A DNA stretch of 64,000 bases from Hyphomicrobiales bacterium (GTDB lineage Bacteria; Pseudomonadota; Alphaproteobacteria; Rhizobiales; Methylopilaceae). Position numbers and translations under genes: made by a program. The stretch is from positions 186,001 through 250,000 of the forward strand of contig JALHQA010000003.1 of assembly GCA_022842205.1 (NCBI GenBank), read 5' to 3'. Positions 19,213 through 27,558 of this stretch are shown piece after piece. The notes below the pieces were generated by a model that saw nothing but the letters and a program-made list of their open reading frames with translations, was not told where the DNA came from and did not search any database. Positions within the stretch are counted from its first letter, which is position 1. Each line of letters opens with the position of its first letter.

Positions 19213-20139
19213 TCAGCCCTTCATCAGTTCCGACACATGCGCGGACACCGAATCCGCGAGGCCCTGAAGATCGTAGCCGCCTTCCAATACGGAAACGAGA
19301 CGGCCCTCGCAGTTCTTCTCAGCCGATTTCATCAGCTCGCGGGTCACCCAGGCGAAATCGTCCGCCTCCATCCGCAGCGAGCCGAGCGGATCGCGCGAAT
19401 GCGCGTCGAACCCGGCCGACACGATGATGAGTTCCGGCTTGAACGTGTCGAGCGCGGGCAGGATCTTGTCGTTGAACGCCGCGCGCAGCTTGTCGCCGCC
19501 ATCTCCCGGCGCCAGCGGCGCGTTGAAGATGTTGCCGACGCCGGTTTCGCGCGCCGCGCCCGTGCCGGGATAAAGCGGCATCTGGTGCGTCGAGGCGTAA
19601 AGTACGGACGGGTCGGAATAGAAGATTTCCTGCGTGCCGTTGCCGTGGTGGACGTCGAAATCGACGATCGCGACGCGCTTCAGGCCGTGCTTTTTCTGCG
19701 CGTGGCGCGCGCCGATGCCGATATTGTTGAACAGGCAGAAGCCCATCGCACGCTCGCTCTCGGCGTGGTGGCCCGGCGGGCGGCACGCGACGAACGCGTT
19801 CTGCACTTCGCCGTCCAGAACCTTGTCGACGGCCTGCAGCGTACCGCCGACCCCGCGCAGCACGACCTCCCAGGTCGACGGCTCCATCATCGTGTCGCCG
19901 TCGAGATAGACATAACCCTCGTTTGGACGCGCATCCTGCAGCGCATCGACATAGCGGTCGGTGTGGACGTACCGGGTCGTATCGACATCGGCGACCTCGG
20001 CCCGCTCTCGCACCAGTGCATCGAACTGCTGCTGGCCCAGAACCGCCTCGACCGCGCGATAGCGGTCCGGCCGCTCGGGATGTCCGGCGGAGGTCTTGTG
20101 CAGGGCAAAGTTCGGATGGTGCAGAAGAAGCGTGGCCAA
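19213..20139 (-). CDS. Histone deacetylase-family amidohydrolase
   Basis: Zinc-dependent deacetylase of the acetoin utilisation / acetylpolyamine amidohydrolase type, about 308 residues. Visible motifs are SAGHPERPDRYRAVE, RPPGHHAESERAMGFCLFNN, VAIVDFDVHHGNGTQEIFY (zinc Asp and His), IVSAGFDAHSRDPLG and SVLEGGYDL. I place the start at TTG 20139, giving MATLLLHHPNFALHKTSAGH, because homologues begin just before this strand. A longer reading from 20250 adds about 37 unrelated basic residues and covers a possible promoter. It heads the operon with xseB and corA. Confidence 0.87.
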   Translation of the reverse strand: MATLLLHHPNFALHKTSAGHPERPDRYRAVEAVLGQQQFDALVRERAEVADVDTTRYVHTDRYVDALQDARPNEGYVYLDGDTMMEPSTWEVVLRGVGGTLQAVDKVLDGEVQNAFVACRPPGHHAESERAMGFCLFNNIGIGARHAQKKHGLKRVAIVDFDVHHGNGTQEIFYSDPSVLYASTHQMPLYPGTGAARETGVGNIFNAPLAPGDGGDKLRAAFNDKILPALDTFKPELIIVSAGFDAHSRDPLGSLRMEADDFAWVTRELMKSAEKNCEGRLVSVLEGGYDLQGLADSVSAHVSELMKG

Positions 20140-20220
20140 CAGCTTGTGCCTTTGTCTTGAAGGGAATTTGCGGCGGAGGGAACAGCACCGGGCGACGGAA
20201 CGCAAGGGTTCTCCTGGCTC

Positions 20221-20250
20221 TTTATGTTGGCGGGTTTCCTTCCCTATCAA
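20221..20250 (-). promoter_or_regulatory. Weak sigma-70-like promoter for HDAC-xseB-corA
   Basis: TTGATA and CATAAA are separated by 18 bases on the minus strand, about 75 bases before the TTG start of the HDAC-like gene. The -10 is only a 4/6 match. Confidence 0.3.
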
Positions 20251-20270
20251 CCCCGTGTACGAGGGATCAC

Positions 20271-21239
20271 GTGATCACGGCCGTTGAAACTCGAATTCTC
20301 AAACCCACGATACAGACCATCGGCGAAGCGACATGGGCGCTTGCGTCCGGCGAGCTCGTGGCCTTCCCGACCGAGACCGTTTACGGCGTCGGTGCCGACG
20401 CGCGGAACGGCCTCGCGGTGGCGAGAATTTTCGAAGCGAAGACGCGGCCCAGCTTCAACCCCTTGATTGCGCACATCATATCACTCGACGAGGCGAAGAA
20501 GGCTGGCCACTTCGACGCGCGGGCAGAAAAACTCGGCAAAGCGTTCTGGCCTGGGCCGCTGACCCTCGTCGTGCCCTGCGCCGGCGATTGCCCCGTGCAC
20601 GAACTGGCACGCGCGGGCCTGCCCACCGTAGCGTTGCGCGTGCCGTCGCATCCTGTCGCGCGGCAACTGCTCGACGAATTCATGGCGCCCATCGTGGCGC
20701 CCTCGGCGAATATCTCCGGCGGCGTCAGCCCGACGGCAGCGGAACATGTCGCCGAAGACCTCAACGGCAGGGTCAGCATCATCCTCGACGGCGGACGCAC
20801 GCAGGTGGGTCTCGAATCCACCGTGATCGCCTGCCTTCCCGGCGAGCCGGTACGGTTGCTTCGGCCCGGCGGCATATCGCGTGCCGAGATCGAGAAGGTA
20901 CTCGGCGAAGAGCTGGCGGAAGCGACCGAGGCCGTGCAGGCACCCGGAATGCTCGCCCAGCATTATGCGCCCGACGCGCGTGTCCGGGTCGATGCATCGG
21001 AGATCGCGGAAGGCGAAGCCTGGCTCGGCTTCGGCCAGGCCGCCCCGCTCGGCGGGCGTGGCGTCGCGCACCTCAATTTGTCGCCCTCCGGCGATCTTGA
21101 GGAAGCCGCCGCCAATCTCTTCGCCTATCTGCGCGAGCTCGACGCGCTTAAGCCGCGCGCCATCGCGGTCGCGTCCATACCGCGCGATGGCTTGGGAGAA
21201 GCGATCAACGACCGGCTGATGCGCGCCGCTGCACGCTGA
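20271..21239 (+). CDS. tsaC: L-threonylcarbamoyladenylate synthase (Sua5/TsaC)
   Basis: Makes threonylcarbamoyl-AMP for the t6A37 modification of ANN-decoding tRNAs. The YrdC/Sua5 core shows LVAFPTETVYGVGADARN, IFEAKTRPSFNPLIAHI, TLVVPC and SANISGGVSPTAAEHV. The 322-residue length with a C-terminal domain (APGMLAQHYAPDARV) makes it the longer Sua5 form. The GTG start at 20271 is preceded by GAGG; upstream in-frame sequence is the shadow of the divergent HDAC gene. Confidence 0.93.
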   Translation: MITAVETRILKPTIQTIGEATWALASGELVAFPTETVYGVGADARNGLAVARIFEAKTRPSFNPLIAHIISLDEAKKAGHFDARAEKLGKAFWPGPLTLVVPCAGDCPVHELARAGLPTVALRVPSHPVARQLLDEFMAPIVAPSANISGGVSPTAAEHVAEDLNGRVSIILDGGRTQVGLESTVIACLPGEPVRLLRPGGISRAEIEKVLGEELAEATEAVQAPGMLAQHYAPDARVRVDASEIAEGEAWLGFGQAAPLGGRGVAHLNLSPSGDLEEAAANLFAYLRELDALKPRAIAVASIPRDGLGEAINDRLMRAAAR

Positions 21240-21283
21240 AAAGCCCTCTCGTGCAAAACGGAGGGGCAGCGTAACATCGCACT

Positions 21284-21913
21284 ATGTCGTGGGACACTTA
21301 CCTGCTTTTCGTGGGCGCGAGCTTCCTGCTTTGCGTCTCTCCAGGCCCGGATATGGCCTATATGCTGAGCCGCTGCATGGCGCAGGGACCGCGCGCGGGC
21401 ATGGCAGCCGCCCTCGGTATCAATGCGGGGTGCTATGTTCATCTGCTAGCCGCGATCACCGGCCTGTCCGCCATCCTGATGACATCCGCTCTCGCCTTTA
21501 CCGTCGTGAAATGGCTGGGCGCGGCCTATCTTGTCTATCTCGGCATCCAGGCCATTCTCGACCGCTCGGCGCCTGATCTTGCGCTGTCGAAACTCAAGGG
21601 CCGCAGCATGCGGACCATTTTCTGGCAGGGTTTCTGGAGCGATGTGCTGAACCCGAAGGTCGCGGTGTTCTTCCTCGCGCTTCTGCCGCAATTTATCGAC
21701 CCGCGGACCGGTAATCCGATCGTGCAACTGGTCGTTCTGGGACTGACGGTGAATATGATCGGTATTGCGGTCAATCTTGCCCTGGTCGCCCTGTCCTCGC
21801 GGGTCACCGCGGGATTGAGACGCAACGAGCGCATGGCGCTCTGGCTGCGGCGGCTGATGGGCACGATATTCATCGGCCTCGGCGCCCGGCTGGCGGCGGA
21901 GCGGGCCTCGTAG
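21284..21913 (+). CDS. LysE/RhtB-family exporter
   Basis: Inner-membrane amino-acid or metabolite exporter of 209 residues with about six hydrophobic helices. The family N-terminal signature is FLLCVSPGPDMAYMLSR, followed by the inner-helix region GINAGCYVHLLAAITGLSAIL and the conserved DVLNPKVAVFFLALLPQF. Substrate is unknown. It lies 44 bases after sua5 in the same direction. A second LysE-family gene is at about 25.4 kb. Confidence 0.9.
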   Translation: MSWDTYLLFVGASFLLCVSPGPDMAYMLSRCMAQGPRAGMAAALGINAGCYVHLLAAITGLSAILMTSALAFTVVKWLGAAYLVYLGIQAILDRSAPDLALSKLKGRSMRTIFWQGFWSDVLNPKVAVFFLALLPQFIDPRTGNPIVQLVVLGLTVNMIGIAVNLALVALSSRVTAGLRRNERMALWLRRLMGTIFIGLGARLAAERAS

Positions 21914-21945
21914 GATTCCGCCGTCCTCTCCTCTATTCTCCCGCC

Positions 21946-23367
21946 ATGCTTCCCTCCTCCGGCCCCCTCATTCCCAGACTGGCTTCCGTCATCGGCCCCG
22001 AACATGTGCTGACCGGGCCCGCCATGGCACCGTACCTCACTGAACGCCGGGGACTGTTCAAGGGGCGCGCCATCGCGGTCGCCAGACCGGGATCGACCGA
22101 AGAGGTCGCCGCGATCGTGCGCATCGCACGCGAGAGCGGCACGCCGATCGTGCCGCAAGGCGGCAATACCGGCCTTGTCGGGGGCCAGACCCCGGCCGGA
22201 AATCCTCCGGCGCTCGTGCTTTCGCTGACGCGCCTCAACAGGATCCGCTCGCTCGATCCGGATGGCGACACGATGGTGATCGAAGCCGGCGCGACCTTGG
22301 CGGAGGCGCGCCGGGCGGCCGAAAGTATCGACCGGCTCTATCCGCTGACGCTGGCGCCGGAGGAATTCTGCACGATCGGCGGTACGCTCGCCACCAATGC
22401 CGGCGGGTTGAACGTGCTGGCCTACGGCTCGGCGCGCGATTTTGTTCTCGGCCTCGAAGTCGTGCTTTCCAACGGCCATGTCTGGAACGGGCTGCGCACG
22501 CTGCGTAAGGACAATACGGGCTACGACCTCAAGCACATTTTCACCGGCTCCGAAGGCACGCTGGGCATCATCACGGCGGCGGCGCTGAAACTTTATCCGC
22601 GCCCGCGTTCGGTTGCGACGCTGCTTGCCGGAGTTCCGGACCCGGAAGCCGCGCTGGCCCTCTTCCGCCGCGCCCGCACCGAAGCCGGACCCGACGTGAC
22701 AGCGGCGGAGATCATTCCCGCCTTCGGGATGCAACTCGCGGCAAGGCAACTCGGCCGGCCGATGCCGCTGCGAGACACGCACGACTGGTATGTACTTCTG
22801 GAACTGTCGTCGGTGTTTGCCGGCGGCCTCGATGGCGTAATGGAAAAAATCGCCAACGGTGCCCGCGTCGACGGCGATGTGTCGGATTGCGTGCTGGCCG
22901 ATTCGCCGGAAAGCCGCAGGGAGCTCTGGGCCCTCCGCGAAACCATGTCGGACGCACAGGGGCTCGCCGGCGGCAGCATCAAGCACGATGTGTCCGTACC
23001 GGTGAAGGACGTTCCGGCTTTTATCCGCGCGGCCACGAAGGCTGCGCTGGCAACGGTTCCCGGTTGCCGCCCCTGCCCGTTCGGCCATCTCGGCGACGGC
23101 AACGTGCATTTCAATATCAGTCAGCCGGAGAACGCGGACAAAGATGCTTTCATCGCCCGCTGGAACGACATGAACGCGGCCGTCCACGAAATCGTGCGGC
23201 AGTTTGGAGGATCGATCGCGGCGGAACATGGTGTCGGCCGGCTGAAGCCGCATCTCATGGCCGGCGTCAAAAGCGAGGTCGAACTCAATCTGATGCGGGC
23301 GCTGAAAAGAACGCTCGATCCGGAAAACATCTTCAATCCGGGCGCTATTCTTCCGCCATCCCGTTAA
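21946..23367 (+). CDS. FAD-binding oxidoreductase (D-2-hydroxyacid/D-lactate dehydrogenase type)
   Basis: A 473-residue flavoprotein. The N-terminal FAD-binding-4 domain contains PIVPQGGNTGLVGGQTP and CTIGGTLATNAGGLNVLAYG. The C-terminal FAD-oxidase domain contains CRPCPFGHLGDGNVHFN and AEHGVGRLKPHLM, ending in LDPENIFNPGAILP. This is the VAO family that includes D-lactate, D-2-hydroxyglutarate and GlcD-type dehydrogenases; the exact substrate cannot be told. It follows the LysE gene by 32 bases. Confidence 0.9.
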   Translation: MLPSSGPLIPRLASVIGPEHVLTGPAMAPYLTERRGLFKGRAIAVARPGSTEEVAAIVRIARESGTPIVPQGGNTGLVGGQTPAGNPPALVLSLTRLNRIRSLDPDGDTMVIEAGATLAEARRAAESIDRLYPLTLAPEEFCTIGGTLATNAGGLNVLAYGSARDFVLGLEVVLSNGHVWNGLRTLRKDNTGYDLKHIFTGSEGTLGIITAAALKLYPRPRSVATLLAGVPDPEAALALFRRARTEAGPDVTAAEIIPAFGMQLAARQLGRPMPLRDTHDWYVLLELSSVFAGGLDGVMEKIANGARVDGDVSDCVLADSPESRRELWALRETMSDAQGLAGGSIKHDVSVPVKDVPAFIRAATKAALATVPGCRPCPFGHLGDGNVHFNISQPENADKDAFIARWNDMNAAVHEIVRQFGGSIAAEHGVGRLKPHLMAGVKSEVELNLMRALKRTLDPENIFNPGAILPPSR

Positions 23368-23428
23368 CCCCACGGCAAGCGGGCGGATTCATAGTCATTA
23401 TACAGGCACCCGCCCGAGAATTCCGTCT

Positions 23429-23950
23429 ATGCGACCCGTGCAGCACCGTACATTCCTCGAAAAAACGGTGACGCTCGCGCAGCTGCACGACGTGCTGGTG
23501 GAAGCCAACATCAATCCGAACACTGGTCTTTCGACAGATTATCTCAACCATTTCAACGAGATGGTGATGATGGTCGAGCTCTATCCGTCCTCACCTGACG
23601 TGCGCGATGAAATCCTCGCCTGGACGCCCCTGAAATACCGCGAGCACTTCGAATCGTCCGGATTCCGCGCCAAATCGCTGGCGCTGATCGGCCATGACCT
23701 GGCTGTCGATTCGCTGAAACGGCAGCTCGACGTCATCGTGGCCGAGATCGATACCGTCCTGCTCGAAGCTCAGGGCGCGGTTGCGTCGGAAGCCGCCCAT
23801 GGCGAATCTGCGCGCATGCTCGAGGAAGCGGCCGAATCCGCCGAAATGCTCATCGCCCGCGCCAGCGCGCTCATCAACGGCCTCTCCGCCCCCAACCAGG
23901 CCGAGGCGGAAGATGCACAGGCCGCCGTCGACGCCTTGTTCGGAGTCTGA
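23429..23950 (+). CDS. Conserved hypothetical protein
   Basis: A 173-residue acidic, mostly helical protein with no signal peptide or membrane segment. The middle contains TGLSTDYLNHFNEMVMMVELYPSS-type sequence and ILAWTPLKYREHFESSG. The C-terminal third is Ala/Glu-rich (SARMLEEAAESAEMLIARA). I do not recognise a domain. It sits between the flavoprotein and a NUDIX gene, all in one direction, 20 bases before the latter. Confidence 0.7.
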   Translation: MRPVQHRTFLEKTVTLAQLHDVLVEANINPNTGLSTDYLNHFNEMVMMVELYPSSPDVRDEILAWTPLKYREHFESSGFRAKSLALIGHDLAVDSLKRQLDVIVAEIDTVLLEAQGAVASEAAHGESARMLEEAAESAEMLIARASALINGLSAPNQAEAEDAQAAVDALFGV

Positions 23951-23970
23951 TCCGGGTCTATTCCGGATCG

Positions 23971-24408
23971 ATGACGCAAAAACCCGTTCGCCCCGAAGTC
24001 GGCGTTTCGACCGCTGTGTTCCGCGATGGCAAGGTTCTGCTGGCGCAGCGCGCCGTCGGATCGTTGCAAGGGCTTTGGTCGTTGCCCGGCGGGCGGGTGG
24101 AGTTCGGTGAGCGGCTGACGGAATGCGCCCTTCGCGAACTCGAAGAAGAAGTGCAGGTGAAAGCGGAGATCGTGGATTTCGCCGGGATCGTCGAGGTCAT
24201 GCCGCGCAAGGCCGGGCCGCCGTTTCACTTTGTGGTTCTTGCGTTCGCCGCGCGCTGGGTGTCCGGCGAGCCGCAGACGGGCCCCGAAGCTTCCGATGTT
24301 CGCTGGGCCGACCCGGTGACTCTGGATGATCTGCCGGTAACCGACGACCTGCATCGTATCGTCCGTCTGGCCGCCGCCCTCGTCCTGCCGGAAAGCGTGA
24401 CCGCATGA
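23971..24408 (+). CDS. NUDIX hydrolase
   Basis: A 145-residue NUDIX hydrolase, ADP-ribose-pyrophosphatase-like, hydrolysing a nucleoside diphosphate linked to a moiety X. The Nudix box is in GRVEFGERLTECALRELEEE at about residues 37-56, with the metal-binding RELEEE intact. The conserved glycine near the box end is Gln (EEEVQV). Its stop overlaps the start of the next gene as ATGA. Confidence 0.9.
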   Translation: MTQKPVRPEVGVSTAVFRDGKVLLAQRAVGSLQGLWSLPGGRVEFGERLTECALRELEEEVQVKAEIVDFAGIVEVMPRKAGPPFHFVVLAFAARWVSGEPQTGPEASDVRWADPVTLDDLPVTDDLHRIVRLAAALVLPESVTA

Positions 24409-24974
24409 TCGTGCGCGTGCTTCTTGCTCTGCTCCTCGCCCTGCCGGTACTCGCACCGCAACGCGCGGATGCGGTCTCGCCGTTTGATTTTCTGCGCAAC
24501 CAGCAGCGGCGAGAACAGCAGCGGGAACGCCCGCGCCGTCCGCCACCACCGCCGCCTGCCGCGCCCGCACCGTCCCAGACAGCGCCGACGCCGGGTTCCG
24601 GCAATGAAAGCACCGTTCCCAGCGAACCGGCCGCCGCGGCAGCGACTGCGAGCCCCGCGCGCAACACGCCGCCGCCTCCCTATGAAAAGGACATGCGGCG
24701 GATCGGCTCCATTCTCGGCGCGCTGCATTATCTGCGCCCGCTGTGCGGCGCGAATGACGGTTCGGTGTGGCGGGACAAGATGAGCCAGCTCATCGACGCC
24801 GAAGGCGGGCCGCCAGACCGCCGCGAGCGTTTGGCCGGGGCGTTCAACGAGGGCTACAACAGCTATCAGCTGACCTACCGCACCTGCACACCGTCAGCGG
24901 ATCTGGCGGTGCGGCGCTATCTGGCGGAGGGCGCGAAACTCACGCGCGAGATCGCAACGCGCCACGCCAATTGA
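24405..24974 (+). CDS. TIGR02301-family secreted protein
   Basis: A 189-residue protein with an N-terminal signal peptide (MIVRVLLALLLALPVLAP, cleavage near ADA), a Pro/Ala-rich linker of about 60 residues, then the conserved domain RRIGSILGALHYLRPLCG ... FNEGYNSYQLTYRTCTPSA with two cysteines. This matches the TIGR02301 family of Hyphomicrobiales, whose function is unknown. It is predicted periplasmic. It overlaps the NUDIX gene by four bases. Confidence 0.85.
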   Translation: MIVRVLLALLLALPVLAPQRADAVSPFDFLRNQQRREQQRERPRRPPPPPPAAPAPSQTAPTPGSGNESTVPSEPAAAAATASPARNTPPPPYEKDMRRIGSILGALHYLRPLCGANDGSVWRDKMSQLIDAEGGPPDRRERLAGAFNEGYNSYQLTYRTCTPSADLAVRRYLAEGAKLTREIATRHAN

Positions 24975-24983
24975 GGCTGCCCG

Positions 24984-25001
24984 CGTTAACCGTCATTAAC
25001 G
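24984..25001. promoter_or_regulatory. Perfect inverted repeat CGTTAA-N6-TTAACG
   Basis: Two 6-base arms around a 6-base spacer lie about 80 bases before the ATG of the 88-residue gene. It resembles a CtrA site (TTAA-N7-TTAAC) but has spacing six, so that identity is doubtful. It may be an operator for the downstream gene. Confidence 0.3.
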
Positions 25002-25079
25002 AATCCCTTACAAAGTCCGGAAAACGTGAGTTAGGGTCCGCGTCTGTCTGGGCCCACGGCGGCCGTTTTTTGGAAAATT

Positions 25080-25346
25080 ATGGCTGCCTCTCAGTTTCCC
25101 CCGAACGTGACCGATCGCGAAAAGCACTCGAACGAGCGCTTTGCCGCGCTGTCCTACCTTGAAGAAGCGTGGGAGGGCGCGATGCTCGACGGCCTGCCGC
25201 CGGAATGCGTGGCGCAAGCCGCCCTGTTCCGTGCCTTTGCCGAGCTCGTCGAAAGTTTTGGCGAGGAAGCCGTGGCTGCGTTCGCCGAAGGCCTGCCGGA
25301 CCGTCTGCGCCGCGGCGAGTTCACGCTCGCAATGGCGACGCAGTAA
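25080..25346 (+). CDS. Conserved small hypothetical protein
   Basis: An 88-residue acidic soluble protein with RFAALSYLEEAWEGAMLDGL in the first half and LVESFGEEAVAAFAEGLPDRLRRGEF in the second. No domain is recognised. It is preceded by a 105-base gap that carries a perfect inverted repeat, so it probably has its own promoter. It converges on the LysE gene with a 6-base gap. Confidence 0.65.
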   Translation: MAASQFPPNVTDREKHSNERFAALSYLEEAWEGAMLDGLPPECVAQAALFRAFAELVESFGEEAVAAFAEGLPDRLRRGEFTLAMATQ

Positions 25347-25352
25347 GCCGCC

Positions 25353-25991
25353 TCACCAGATATTCAGGAAAGCGTCGGCCAGCAGAAGGCCGCCCAGCAC
25401 CGACAGCGCTATGCCTGCCAGCGCATTGATACTGCGCAGCCAGGGCACGGTGATCTTGGTGCGGAAATGCGCCACCGCTGACGACAGCAACAGCCACCAG
25501 ATCAGCCCGCCGACGAGAACGCCGAACGTCAGTTCCGCAGCCGATGTGTAATTGTCCGGTGCGCGGCCGATTTCGTCGAGACCGGTGAAGACGGCCGCAA
25601 AGCCGAGCAGCAGCGCCGGATTGGTGACGCAGAGGATGAAAGTCGAGACAGCCGCGGCGAACATCGAGGGCCGCGTATCCTCCTCCTCGCCCTCCTCCGG
25701 ATGCGGCGTCCGCGGAATAAGCGACAGGCCGAAGCCGATCAGCAGAAAACCGCCGATGATCTTGAGCAGCGTCAGATGTTCGGTGATGGCGTTTGATATC
25801 GAGGTGATGCCGAATGCCGCGATGGCGGCATAAAGCGTGTCGCCGACAACCGCGCCGAGACCCGCAACGAAGGCCGACACAAAGCCGTGCCGGACACCGC
25901 GGTGGATGACCATGATATTGACCGGCCCCATTGGCGCCGCGACGGCAACGCCGATACCGATGCCGATCCCTATCAAGCCCCAATCCAACAC
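25353..25991 (-). CDS. LysE-family translocator
   Basis: A 212-residue inner-membrane exporter with about six helices and the family N-terminal signature VAVAAPMGPVNIMVIHRGVR. It then has GLGAVVGDTLYAAIAAFGI and CVTNPALLLGFAAVF. An acidic loop (HPEEGEEEDT) separates the third and fourth helices. It is only distantly similar to the other LysE protein at 21.3 kb. Substrate is unknown. Confidence 0.88.
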   Translation of the reverse strand: MLDWGLIGIGIGIGVAVAAPMGPVNIMVIHRGVRHGFVSAFVAGLGAVVGDTLYAAIAAFGITSISNAITEHLTLLKIIGGFLLIGFGLSLIPRTPHPEEGEEEDTRPSMFAAAVSTFILCVTNPALLLGFAAVFTGLDEIGRAPDNYTSAAELTFGVLVGGLIWWLLLSSAVAHFRTKITVPWLRSINALAGIALSVLGGLLLADAFLNIW

Positions 25992-26136
25992 GCTGTACCT
26001 CGGGATGACAAATTTGCGTTGCGGATGCCGCGCTTAGGCCCTGATTATTGAATGCACTGGCGCGCGGCAACCTCGCACCTCGCCGCAGAACAGGCTAGGT
26101 TCGCGATCATCATTGCTGGAGAAGGGACGCTCTACG

Positions 26137-26727
26137 GTGCATTTCATACTCTCTCTGGCTTTCGCCGCCCTCGTGCTGGCAACAGATGTCGCGCTCGCGC
26201 AGAAAAGCGAGACGCCGGCCGAAAAAACCGAAACGCCGGCGGCATCTGCCCCCGCGCCGAAGCCGGATGTTTTCTACGATCCCGGTCTGTTGCCCGAGCC
26301 CGTGCGCGCGATGCGCGACAAGATTCTGGAAGCCGCGCTTTCGGGCGATCTCGATAAACTGAAAGTAGTAATCCAGACGAACGAGATGCCGCCGGCGTTC
26401 TCCTTCGGGGAAGACAAGGGCGACCCCATCGCGGCGATGAAGGAGCAGTCGAACGATGGTGAAGGACGCGAGGTAATGGCAATCCTCGCGGAAGTTCTTG
26501 AAGCCGGATATGTGCATGTCGACAAGGGAACGCCGCAGGAAATGTATCTGTGGCCCTACTTCGCCCAATATCCGATCAACGATCTGACTCCGTCGCAGAC
26601 AATCGAATTGTTCAAGATTGTCACGAGTTATGAATACAATGAGATGAAAGAGTTTGGCGCTTATAATTTCTATCGCGTCGGCATCGGACCGGACGGTACC
26701 TGGCACTTCTTCGTAGCCGGCGACTGA
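26137..26727 (+). CDS. Secreted hypothetical protein
   Basis: A 196-residue protein with a signal peptide (VHFILSLAFAALVLATDVALA, cleavage after ALA) and a Pro/Ala/Thr linker. The globular domain contains RDKILEAALSGDLDKLKVVI and PDGTWHFFVAGD at the end. The start is GTG 26137 with GGAGAAGGG 10 bases upstream; an earlier TTG is possible. The domain is not recognised, although the LEAALSGDLDKLKVVI stretch is reminiscent of one ankyrin helix. It is predicted periplasmic. Confidence 0.7.
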   Translation: MHFILSLAFAALVLATDVALAQKSETPAEKTETPAASAPAPKPDVFYDPGLLPEPVRAMRDKILEAALSGDLDKLKVVIQTNEMPPAFSFGEDKGDPIAAMKEQSNDGEGREVMAILAEVLEAGYVHVDKGTPQEMYLWPYFAQYPINDLTPSQTIELFKIVTSYEYNEMKEFGAYNFYRVGIGPDGTWHFFVAGD

Positions 26728-26819
26728 CCTCTCTCTTTTGTGCTGCGTTTTCCAGTTTACCGGACGGTGAATCTCTGAGAACATGGTCAAGGGTGGTGCT
26801 GGACAGTTAGGGTGCTGAG

Positions 26820-27542
26820 ATGTCCGAGCCTGCCCGTGTTGCGCACGCCAGCAATTTGACTTCCGAAATCGAGAATTTGCGCGCCCAGCTTGCCGCAAAG
26901 GAAGAGGAATTGCGGCAGGGCGCGCTGCTGATGCGCGAAGTCAACCACCGCGTCGCCAATTCCCTCCAGCTCGCCTCCTCCATTCTCCGGATGCAAGCGC
27001 ATCAGGAAGCGGATGCACATACGCGCGACCAGCTTGAGAAAGCGGGCCTGCGCATCAGCTCGATCCAGCATGTGCACGACCGGCTTTACCGGTCCGGCGA
27101 CATGCAGACGATCGAGTTTTCGCAATATCTCCGCGATCTGTGCAACGATCTGTCCGACAGCGTGATGCAGGACGAGGAAGGGCACCGCGTAAAACTGAAC
27201 GCGGAATGCGAGAGGATGCGGCTATCGATCGACTTCGCCTCGAAGCTCGGCCTCGTCGTCAACGAATTCGTGACAAACGCCTTCAAGCACGGCACCGCTT
27301 CCGACGGCGAAACGCACATACGCGTTACAAGCCGGAAGCACGACCAGGTGCTTTTCCTCGAAGTAGCCGACAATGGCGCGGGCCTGCCGCCGGATTTCGA
27401 CATCGCCCGCATCAAGGGCCTCGGCATGCGGCTGGTGCGCTTCGTGGCGTCGAGCCTCGGCGGCGAGGCCGGAGCCCGCAATGGCCAGGGCGGCGCGATC
27501 TTCTATGTGAGTATCCCGTTGCCGGAACCGTCCGGGGACTGA
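26820..27542 (+). CDS. Soluble sensor histidine kinase, HisKA_2/HWE type
   Basis: A 240-residue cytoplasmic kinase. A short N-terminal coiled coil (EIENLRAQLAAKEEELRQ) precedes the dimerisation/phospho-acceptor segment MREVNHRVANSLQL with His43. The ATPase domain has LGLVVNEFVTNAFKHG (N box), VADNGAGLPP (G1) and KGLGMRLVRF (G2). No PAS, GAF or membrane sensor domain is present. Kinases of this class feed PhyR/EcfG stress signalling or single-domain regulators in Alphaproteobacteria; no partner is adjacent, so its pathway is inferred only. Confidence 0.9.
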   Translation: MSEPARVAHASNLTSEIENLRAQLAAKEEELRQGALLMREVNHRVANSLQLASSILRMQAHQEADAHTRDQLEKAGLRISSIQHVHDRLYRSGDMQTIEFSQYLRDLCNDLSDSVMQDEEGHRVKLNAECERMRLSIDFASKLGLVVNEFVTNAFKHGTASDGETHIRVTSRKHDQVLFLEVADNGAGLPPDFDIARIKGLGMRLVRFVASSLGGEAGARNGQGGAIFYVSIPLPEPSGD

Positions 27543-27558
27543 GGCCGCCTCCCGAACC

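Noticed and set aside
19923-20270. N-terminal extension of sua5/tsaC
   Set aside because: The extra 116 codons are antisense to the HDAC-like gene and not part of the family; GTG 20271 with GAGG upstream fits better.
26088-26102. GAAC-N7-GTTC inverted repeat before the secreted 196-residue protein
   Set aside because: It has the wrong arrangement for an alphaproteobacterial LexA box (direct repeat GTTC-N7-GTTC), and eight fixed bases can occur by chance.
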